NCBI GenBank assembly: GCA_002336815.1
Contig: DDEU01000076.1
Span: 12,216 to 24,579, forward strand
Reading direction: 5' to 3'
Source of the DNA: Chitinophagaceae bacterium UBA1946
GTDB lineage: Bacteria; Bacteroidota; Bacteroidia; Chitinophagales; Chitinophagaceae
DNA length: 12,364 nt
Below the pieces are notes generated by a model. The model saw only the letters and a program-made list of their open reading frames with translations, did no database searches and had not been told where the DNA came from. This document shows, in pieces, positions 1-5,815 of this stretch. The translations under genes and the position numbers were made by a program. Numbering within the stretch: the stretch's first letter is position 1; every line of letters begins with the position of its first letter.

Positions 1-1136
1 ACTTCATTCTTGCGGCCCATGTGTCCGTAAGCAGCGGTTTCGCTGTAGATCGGTGTACGCAATTTCAGCCTTTGTTCAATGAAGTATGGACGCAGGTCGA
101 AGATACTTTCTACGAGTTTGCCGATCTGTCCGTCAGTCAATTCTACTTTTGCAGTACCGTAAGTATTTACATTAATAGAAGTTGGCTGTGCTACACCAAT
201 AGCGTAAGAAACCTGCACCAGCACTTCACTTGCAACGCCTGCAGCTACCAGGTTTTTTGCAATGTGACGGGTAGCGTAAGCAGCACTGCGGTCAACCTTG
301 CTTGGATCTTTACCACTGAAAGCACCACCACCGTGAGCGCCTTTACCACCATAGGTATCTACAATGATCTTACGGCCGGTTAAGCCGGTATCGCCATGCG
401 GACCACCGATCACAAACTTACCGGTTGGGTTAATATGGTATTTGATATCGTTGTTGAAAAGCTTTGCATATTTTTTATACTTGGCCTTTACCCTTGGTAT
501 CAAAATCTCAACAATGTCTTTTTTGATCTGCGCAAGCATTTTCGCTTCCGTATCAAAATCATCATGCTGTGTTGATACTACGATGGCATCGATCCTTACC
601 GGTACATTATTGTCATCGTATTCCAGCGTTACCTGGCTTTTAGCATCAGGACGCAGGTATTTGATCTGCTTGTTCTCTCTTCTCAATGCAGCCAGTTCGA
701 TCAAAATTTTATGGGCCAGGTCGAGTGCCAGCGGCATGTAATCATCTGTTTCGTTAGAAGCATATCCAAACATCATTCCCTGGTCGCCTGCACCCTGCTC
801 TTCTTTCTTCTTCCTGTCAACACCCTGGTTGATATCAGATGACTGCTCGTGAATGGCAGAAAGGATACCGCAAGAATTGGCTTCAAACATGTATTCACTC
901 TTGGTGTAGCCGATCTTACGAATTACACCACGTGCAATTTCCTGTACATCCAGGTATGCTTTACTTTTTACTTCACCGGCCAGTACAACCTGTCCTGTGG
1001 TTACCAGCGTTTCGCAGGCAACTTTACTGTTTTTGTCAAACGCTAAAAAGTTATCGATCAAAGCATCGCTGATCTGGTCAGCTACTTTATCCGGGTGTCC
1101 TTCACTTACGGACTCTGATGTAAATAAATAAGGCAT
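1..1136 (-). CDS. metK: S-adenosylmethionine synthetase, C-terminal end cut by the window edge
   Basis: This cytoplasmic enzyme makes S-adenosylmethionine from ATP and methionine and so supplies the cell's methyl donor. The frame is open for 378 codons from ATG 1136-1134 to the left edge. Family motifs are in order: GHPDK at residues 13-17 (ATP/methionine site), the signature GAGDQGMMFGYA at 115-126, and the glycine-rich signature GGGAFSGKD at 269-277. Bacterial MetK is usually 380-430 residues, so roughly the last few tens of residues are missing only because the window ends; nothing suggests a broken gene. The gene follows a terminator for the upstream DUF4270 gene and has its own -7 promoter element, so it is probably transcribed alone. 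The leader would be very short, about 15 bases. Identification is firm from the motifs. Confidence 0.97.
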   Translation of the reverse strand, partial: MPYLFTSESVSEGHPDKVADQISDALIDNFLAFDKNSKVACETLVTTGQVVLAGEVKSKAYLDVQEIARGVIRKIGYTKSEYMFEANSCGILSAIHEQSSDINQGVDRKKKEEQGAGDQGMMFGYASNETDDYMPLALDLAHKILIELAALRRENKQIKYLRPDAKSQVTLEYDDNNVPVRIDAIVVSTQHDDFDTEAKMLAQIKKDIVEILIPRVKAKYKKYAKLFNNDIKYHINPTGKFVIGGPHGDTGLTGRKIIVDTYGGKGAHGGGAFSGKDPSKVDRSAAYATRHIAKNLVAAGVASEVLVQVSYAIGVAQPTSINVNTYGTAKVELTDGQIGKLVESIFDLRPYFIEQRLKLRTPIYSETAAYGHMGRKNE

Positions 1137-1156
1137 GTAATATTTTTTTTGAGGTG

Positions 1157-1164
1157 CAAAGATA
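1157..1164 (-). promoter_or_regulatory. Probable metK promoter, Bacteroidota -7 element
   Basis: Read on the minus strand, this is TATCTTTG, a perfect match to the Bacteroidota -7 consensus TAnnTTTG, 20 bases before the metK start. A TTTG lies at 1180-1177, only 12 bases upstream of the element, closer than the usual spacing of about 17-23. At the usual distance the sequence is the T-run of the preceding terminator. The transcription start would lie near 1150. Confidence 0.5.
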
Positions 1165-1177
1165 TGTGTGTCATATC

Positions 1178-1214
1178 AAAAAAAAAAGCCTCCGGTTGAT
1201 TCTGAAGGCTTTTT
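1178..1214 (-). terminator. Intrinsic terminator of the DUF4270 gene
   Basis: On the minus strand, AAAAAGCCT (1214-1206) pairs perfectly with AGGCTTTTT (1191-1183) around a 14-base loop, and the T-run continues to 1178, giving ten T in a row. It begins 18 bases beyond the stop of the DUF4270 gene. The A-run/T-run symmetry could work in either direction, but the only nearby gene reading into it is the leftward one. Confidence 0.85.
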
Positions 1215-1231
1215 ATAAACATTGTTGAAAA

Positions 1232-2776
1232 TTAAATTTTTGAGTACACGATCCGCATGTACATTTTATAGCCGGCGGTATTGTTACCGTTACCAATTTT
1301 TATGCGCCCATCAGCAACAAGATTTTTGAAAGGGAACAGGTAACCGTAATAATTAATGGTGAAAGGCGCATACAGCCTGAATTTATAATTGGTCATTCCA
1401 TTGGTAACAATATGCTGCACATGCCTTGAAACATTAAAAGTATAGTAGTAATGCTGGTTGGCGGTGCCGGCATTTTTAAGCCGCAGAAATCCGCCAAAAC
1501 TGGCGTAGTCTACACCGGTACTCATGAACAAAGAGTAAACACTGGCATAGTTGTCCGGGCTGTAACCGGCTCCCGGGTTAAGATCGTAATAAACAGGTTT
1601 GAAATCGCTTCCCGGGATAGTGCCTGTATCATTTTTGACATCGAGGTACAGGTAAGCCGGTGGCAGCATAAATGGCTCCACCGTTGGATTGATGGTTGGT
1701 ACCTGTTCTACCACGATCTCGGCCCTGTGGATGATGCTGTTTTGTAAGGTTGCCAATTGAGGCACGGTAAGGATCGCATAAGAACCCGGTGTGCTTTGAA
1801 TATACAATACACCTGTGGTGTCTGAACTCATTGCTGCACTGCTCCTGTCTCTTTCAAGATGCGTAGCCTGTGCAGATACAAGGGATGTAATGCCTGTGGA
1901 AAAGGACAAGGAAGAATAAGCCGTATCAATAACAGCATTCCTGGTGCGCTTGTAATGTACTTCCAGCCTGGTGGCTGCATCTGTTAATGAAACATAATAC
2001 AAACCATTGCCACTGCCCTCTGCTTTTATGTGAAAACCTTTGATCCTCGCTTTGAAAAGCGAATCGGAACGGAACATGCCGTTTGCAGCGAGTGAAGTGT
2101 CCCGGTTTGCGCCAATGAGGGTTTGCAGAAAACTATTATCCAGCTTGATCCTCACCTGGTTGTTGACAGAATCCCTGCGACTTCCTTTGAAAACGGTGTA
2201 GTTTGCCAAAACACTTGGATGAGCATCCACGGTGGCGCTTCCAAGCAACGTTTCGCCCGCTGTTTGATTGGGACGGTAATCCAGGTGATAAGCTGAATCG
2301 CCCTTGAAATCACTTGTACTAACATTGTTATCCATCTGGTAAACACTCAGGCGCTGGGCCAGGTTGGTATCGCCAAAAAATGATTTTACACTCAGGCACA
2401 ACACAACGGAATCAAAACCTGGCGCATTAACACCTGGGTTGATAACATCTGCGATGGTATCGCCTGCATTGCCAAAATAAAATGGATAAAAAGATGGTTT
2501 TAACTGTACGTACAGATCGGATGTTGTAGTGCCGAATTGAGGATCGTTCGTGATGCTTCCGAGGGGATGATAGTCAGAATAGATCATCCGGGTAGAATCA
2601 ATAAATAACCCCTGCTTACCGCTGATGGCAAAAGTGTCTGCTTTTGTTCCCACACTATCCACCGGTGGTATCAATCCACTGCCAAGTGTGGTGGTGTCAA
2701 TTTTGGTACAGCCCCAGGAAAACAACAGCATAAAAAAAGCAGCCAGTAAAGCCGATCCAGGAAAAAATCTTTGCAC
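1232..2776 (-). CDS. DUF4270 family lipoprotein
   Basis: A 514-residue exported lipoprotein of the DUF4270 family, a Bacteroidota family without a settled function. The start is GTG at 2776-2774: an in-frame TAG lies three codons upstream, no ATG intervenes, and this start gives a complete lipoprotein signal (MQRFFPG, a hydrophobic stretch, then the lipobox SWGC with Cys23). After Cys23 comes TKIDT, which lacks the acidic run typical of the surface-export signal in this phylum, so a periplasm-facing anchor is possible. The rest looks beta-rich, with many Ser, Thr and Tyr residues and no membrane segment. It lies 40 bases behind the glycogen-synthase-like gene in the same direction, so the two are probably one transcript ending at the 1178-1214 hairpin. 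The family call rests on recalled similarity plus this neighbourhood, which I recall as common in the phylum. Confidence 0.85.
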   Translation of the reverse strand: MQRFFPGSALLAAFFMLLFSWGCTKIDTTTLGSGLIPPVDSVGTKADTFAISGKQGLFIDSTRMIYSDYHPLGSITNDPQFGTTTSDLYVQLKPSFYPFYFGNAGDTIADVINPGVNAPGFDSVVLCLSVKSFFGDTNLAQRLSVYQMDNNVSTSDFKGDSAYHLDYRPNQTAGETLLGSATVDAHPSVLANYTVFKGSRRDSVNNQVRIKLDNSFLQTLIGANRDTSLAANGMFRSDSLFKARIKGFHIKAEGSGNGLYYVSLTDAATRLEVHYKRTRNAVIDTAYSSLSFSTGITSLVSAQATHLERDRSSAAMSSDTTGVLYIQSTPGSYAILTVPQLATLQNSIIHRAEIVVEQVPTINPTVEPFMLPPAYLYLDVKNDTGTIPGSDFKPVYYDLNPGAGYSPDNYASVYSLFMSTGVDYASFGGFLRLKNAGTANQHYYYTFNVSRHVQHIVTNGMTNYKFRLYAPFTINYYGYLFPFKNLVADGRIKIGNGNNTAGYKMYMRIVYSKI

Positions 2777-2816
2777 AAATATCTAATTAATGGATTGTAA
2801 AAATGAATGCCGGTAA

Positions 2817-3629
2817 CTATTTGGCAAGGTCGGCATATAATTGTAAATAGTCTGTTAAATCACTTTCCGCATTAAACGGCAGCGTCTTTTTACCTTTCAC
2901 TTTGCTGAATTCTTCTACCAGTTTTTTCTCGATCTTTTCTGCACCAAAAGTTACTGCATCTGCAAAAGCAGCACCGCCCCTGAACATGGCCGTATTGTTA
3001 TTGTCTTTAAAGAATTCCAGTTCCTTTTTTGTAACGTTGTCATTAATGCTGATCAGTTTTGAAAAATCAGCGCCCAGTTTTTCTTTAAAAGTATTCTGGC
3101 CGATGGTGTACACCACTTTGCAATTGTTGAACACCGGCTCTTTTTTATAGGCTACTTTTATGAACATAGGGATCAGTCCTGTCATCCAGCCGCTGCAATG
3201 AATGATGTCGGGCGGCCAGCCAAATTTCTTAACCGTTTCCAATGCACCTTTACAGAACAAGGCTGTCCTTAAACCATTGTCATCATACCACTTATCCTGC
3301 TCATCATGAAAAACCGTTTTGCGTTTAAAGAAATCCTCGTTGTCAAGAAAATAAACCTGCAGCCTCGCATTTGGCAGTGAAGCTACTTTTATCATCAACG
3401 GGTAATCATCCCCATCAATCGATACATTGATACCCGACAAACGAACCACTTCATGCAACCTGTGCCTTCTTTCGTTGATGACGCCAAAACGGGGCATGAT
3501 GCAACGCACTTCCATGCCGGTATCGTTTGATTTCACCGCCAGTTTGTTGATTGTGTCCGCAAATTCAGTAAGCTCAACGTAAGGTGACATCTCGTTGGCA
3601 ATGAATAGTATTCTCTTTTTTGTTGACAT
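2817..3629 (-). CDS. Glycogen/starch synthase-like protein, N-terminal GT5 domain only
   Basis: A 270-residue cytoplasmic protein resembling only the N-terminal Rossmann half of GlgA (GT5), which transfers glucose from a nucleotide sugar to a glucan. Visible family features are the opening strand ILFIANEMSPY (residues 7-17), a CxMPRFG segment at 43-49 and DIIH at 141-144. True GlgA is about 480 residues; the C-terminal donor-binding half is absent. Motifs needed for catalysis are changed: the KxGGL loop reads VELTEFAD (18-25), the HDWH segment reads SGWM (146-149), and the IHN segment reads IGQN (176-179). I therefore doubt that it is an active glycogen synthase, although automated names often say so. 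It may be a sensor, scaffold or a different transferase. It is the first gene of a unit with the DUF4270 lipoprotein and is divergent from panC. The ATG at 3629-3627 is well placed. Confidence 0.85.
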   Translation of the reverse strand: MSTKKRILFIANEMSPYVELTEFADTINKLAVKSNDTGMEVRCIMPRFGVINERRHRLHEVVRLSGINVSIDGDDYPLMIKVASLPNARLQVYFLDNEDFFKRKTVFHDEQDKWYDDNGLRTALFCKGALETVKKFGWPPDIIHCSGWMTGLIPMFIKVAYKKEPVFNNCKVVYTIGQNTFKEKLGADFSKLISINDNVTKKELEFFKDNNNTAMFRGGAAFADAVTFGAEKIEKKLVEEFSKVKGKKTLPFNAESDLTDYLQLYADLAK

Positions 3630-3662
3630 TTGTTTTTGGTTATATGGTCAGTCAGGATTTTC

Positions 3663-3691
3663 TTTGGGTGTGCAAAAGTACGGTAATTTTC
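3663..3691 (+). promoter_or_regulatory. Possible panC promoter
   Basis: TTTG at 3663-3666 is followed after 17 bases by TAATTTTC at 3684-3691, which differs from the -7 consensus TAnnTTTG only in the last base. The start of transcription would be near 3699, leaving a leader of about 40 bases. It overlaps the promoter for the divergent unit, so the two may compete. Confidence 0.4.
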
Positions 3692-3697
3692 CGCAAA
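3673..3697 (-). promoter_or_regulatory. Probable promoter of the synthase-like/DUF4270 unit
   Basis: On the minus strand, TACTTTTG (3680-3673) matches the -7 consensus TAnnTTTG perfectly, 43 bases before the start codon. An upstream TTTG sits at 3697-3694, 13 bases away, shorter than the usual spacing for a -33 element. The element is back to back with the proposed panC promoter. Confidence 0.5.
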
Positions 3698-3738
3698 AAT
3701 TAGTATTCATCTGTATTTCAGCAAACCCGGCAGCATAA

Positions 3739-4581
3739 ATGATCATATTTAAACATATCAGCGACATTAAAAAACACCTGGTCGCTTTGGAGCGCAGGGG
3801 TAAAACGGTAGGTTTTGCTCCCACCATGGGGGCACTGCACCAGGGGCATATCTCCCTTATTGGCAAGGCAGCTGAAACCTGTGAGGTGGTGGTGAGCAGC
3901 ATTTTTGTAAACCCCACCCAGTTCAACGATCCGGCCGATTTCAACAAATATCCCATTACTATTGAACAGGACATCAATATGCTGGAGAGAGGCGGTTGCG
4001 ATTTGTTGCTGCTGCCTTCGGTGAGTGAAATGTACCCCAATGGTTTACAGCAAACAATGCAATATGATCTTGGTTACCTGGAAACCATACTCGACGGTGC
4101 CTACCGGCCGGGCCATTTCCAGGGCGTTTGTATGGTGGTGGAAAAACTGCTGACCATCGTGGAGCCCGACAAACTGTTCCTTGGACAAAAAGATTACCAG
4201 CAGTGCATGGTGATCAAAAAACTGTTGGAGCTGATGCATTCAAATACAGGCATCGTGATCTGCCCAACGCAACGGGAAACAGACGGACTGGCTATGAGCA
4301 GCAGGAATCTCCGGCTAACGCCGGCTGCGAGGCAAAGTGCCCCCCTCATTTTTCAAACACTGTCTTCGATATCATCCACTATTAAACCCGGCGACATTGG
4401 CCGGTTAAAAAAACAGGCCGAGGAAACGCTTACACTGGGAGGTTTTAAAGTGGACTATGTGGAGATTTGTGCAGCAGGCGATCTTACACTAATTCAGCAA
4501 TGGGATGGCCGCACGCCGCTTGTTGCCCTTGCTGCTGCATTTATTGATGGTGTAAGGTTAATAGATAACCTGCTGTTGTAA
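3739..4581 (+). CDS. panC: Pantoate--beta-alanine ligase
   Basis: This cytoplasmic enzyme joins pantoate and beta-alanine using ATP, through a pantoyl-adenylate, to make pantothenate for coenzyme A. The length of 280 residues is normal for the family. The motifs are all present: PTMGALHQGH with the nucleotide-binding HxGH at residues 34-37, FVNPTQF at 56-62, RPGHFQGV at 123-130, GQKDYQQ at 149-155 and the KMSKS-like loop region ETDGLAMSSRN at 180-190. It begins a rightward pair with a flippase-like membrane protein. panD, which makes the beta-alanine substrate and often follows panC in this phylum, is not next to it; neither is panB in the window. No clear Shine-Dalgarno sequence precedes the ATG, as is usual in this group. 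Confidence 0.97.
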   Translation: MIIFKHISDIKKHLVALERRGKTVGFAPTMGALHQGHISLIGKAAETCEVVVSSIFVNPTQFNDPADFNKYPITIEQDINMLERGGCDLLLLPSVSEMYPNGLQQTMQYDLGYLETILDGAYRPGHFQGVCMVVEKLLTIVEPDKLFLGQKDYQQCMVIKKLLELMHSNTGIVICPTQRETDGLAMSSRNLRLTPAARQSAPLIFQTLSSISSTIKPGDIGRLKKQAEETLTLGGFKVDYVEICAAGDLTLIQQWDGRTPLVALAAAFIDGVRLIDNLLL

Positions 4582-4637
4582 GCACTTGCATTTATAACCT
4601 ACCGGTAAACTTTTAAGTTCGTATTTTACAGGCCGAA

Positions 4638-5663
4638 ATGAAAAAGAGATTAGTCACCGTATTTAAATACCTGCTGTTCCTTGGCCTGGGTATTTTTTTA
4701 GTTTGGTGGAGCATTCATAAAATGGACGATAAAAACTGGGCAGAATGCAAGGAAGCCCTTAAGTCGGCCCGTTATATTTTATTCATCCCTGTTTTTTTTA
4801 TCATTTCTGCCAGTCACCTCAGCCGTGCAATGCGCTGGAAGATCTTAATGAAACCGATGGGTTATAATCCCCGCCTGCTCAATACATTTTTTGCAGTGAT
4901 GATCGGTTATTTAGCCAACCTGGCTTTCCCCCGGCTGGGAGAAGTGCTGAAATGCACTATCCTTGCCCGTTATGAAAAAGTGCCGGCGGATAAACTGGTA
5001 GGTACTATTTTGGTAGAGCGGGTGGTAGATGTGGTTTGCCTGGGCATAGTATTCCTGGTTACCATCATTACACAATTCGATCTCATTGGCCAGTTTGCCA
5101 AGGAAACCATTTCCAAAAATTTTCTGAAGGGCGGGCCCGCCATGCTGGCAATGAAGGTCGCCGTACTGGTTGCTGTATTGATCGTACTGTATTATGTGCT
5201 CCGTTTTGTTTTTAAAAAATTCGGCGCCAACAGTTTTATCGGCAAGATAAAAGGCATGGTAAGCGGTATCAAAATGGGCCTAATGAGTGTGGGCCGTATG
5301 CAGAATAAATGGACCTTTATTTTTCACAGTGTTTTTATCTGGTGCTGCTACCTGGGCGGTACGTATCTAGGCTTTTATGCAACGGCTGGTACTGAGCAGA
5401 TGCCGGCACTGTCTACATTCCCGGTATTGGCTTTTGCAAGCATCGGTATGATATTGACACCAGGCGGAATAGGCGCTTACGCATGGTTCATTAAAGAAGT
5501 GATGATCCGCTACAATATAGATGAGGGCATTGCCAATGCCAATGGCATCTTACAATGGATGGCACAAACCGTGATCATACTGATGGTAGGTTTTATCTGC
5601 TTAACCCTCCTGCCTTATTTTAATAAAAAGAAGCCAGCAGCCATCCCCTCTCAAACATTATGA
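4638..5663 (+). CDS. Flippase-like integral membrane protein (LPG synthase TM-region/UPF0104 family)
   Basis: A 341-residue inner-membrane protein with about eight hydrophobic segments (roughly residues 8-26, 45-60, 84-97, 127-147, 170-192, 226-248, 260-287 and 306-327). Family hallmarks are visible: HLSRAMRW at 60-67, the NLAFPRLGE segment at 94-102, ERVVD at 127-131 and LTPGGIGAY at 273-281. These are shared with the transmembrane part of lysylphosphatidylglycerol synthases (MprF) and YbhN/AglD-type proteins, which are thought to move lipids or lipid-linked groups across the membrane. No aminoacyl-transferase domain is attached, so it cannot be called MprF. The true substrate is unknown. 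It follows panC by 56 bases and is probably cotranscribed with it. Its stop overlaps a short ATG reading frame at 5660. Confidence 0.9.
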   Translation: MKKRLVTVFKYLLFLGLGIFLVWWSIHKMDDKNWAECKEALKSARYILFIPVFFIISASHLSRAMRWKILMKPMGYNPRLLNTFFAVMIGYLANLAFPRLGEVLKCTILARYEKVPADKLVGTILVERVVDVVCLGIVFLVTIITQFDLIGQFAKETISKNFLKGGPAMLAMKVAVLVAVLIVLYYVLRFVFKKFGANSFIGKIKGMVSGIKMGLMSVGRMQNKWTFIFHSVFIWCCYLGGTYLGFYATAGTEQMPALSTFPVLAFASIGMILTPGGIGAYAWFIKEVMIRYNIDEGIANANGILQWMAQTVIILMVGFICLTLLPYFNKKKPAAIPSQTL

Positions 5664-5737
5664 GCTACAGCGTACTGGATGCCACTCATTTAGATGCCAG
5701 GAAGCATTTCGTGCACAATCGACCGCTTAAAAAATAA
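5660..5737 (+). CDS. Possible 25-codon reading frame coupled to the flippase gene
   Basis: The stop of the flippase-like gene overlaps an ATG in the arrangement ATGA (5660-5663). The new frame runs 25 codons to TAA at 5735-5737 and encodes a basic peptide beginning MSYSVLDATHLDARK. I recognise no family. The overlap is typical of translational coupling, and this could be a small peptide or the leftover start of a lost downstream gene. A chance frame of this length is also likely. Confidence 0.2.
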   Translation: MSYSVLDATHLDARKHFVHNRPLKK

Positions 5738-5762
5738 CGCGAACCCGATACAGATCAAACCC

Positions 5763-5770
5763 TAGATTTG
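5763..5770 (+). promoter_or_regulatory. Probable promoter of the secreted modular protein gene
   Basis: TAGATTTG matches the -7 consensus TAnnTTTG perfectly, 45 bases before the ATG at 5816. No TTTG or TTG is present at the normal -33 distance. The in-frame TTG codon at 5768 lies inside this element, which argues that it is not the true start of the gene. Confidence 0.5.
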
Positions 5771-5779
5771 TGTTTGGAA

Positions 5780-5797
5780 AATGCTGCCATCAGCATT
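5780..5797 (+). promoter_or_regulatory. Stem-loop at the 5' end of the leader
   Basis: AATGCTG and CAGCATT pair perfectly over 7 bp around a CCAT loop. The hairpin begins about 10 bases after the -7 element, so it would sit at or very near the 5' end of the mRNA and end 18 bases before the start codon. A 5'-terminal hairpin of this sort can protect a transcript from decay; that role is inferred. Confidence 0.45.
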
Positions 5798-5815
5798 GCA
5801 TCTAAAGCCATCGCC

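Noticed and set aside
21..741. Two plus-strand frames of about 120 codons opposite metK
   Set aside because: MetK signatures on the minus strand explain the region fully.
5768..5815. TTG start giving 16 more residues on the secreted protein
   Set aside because: The extra residues would precede a standard signal peptide, and the TTG lies inside a perfect -7 promoter element. The ATG at 5816 is preferred.
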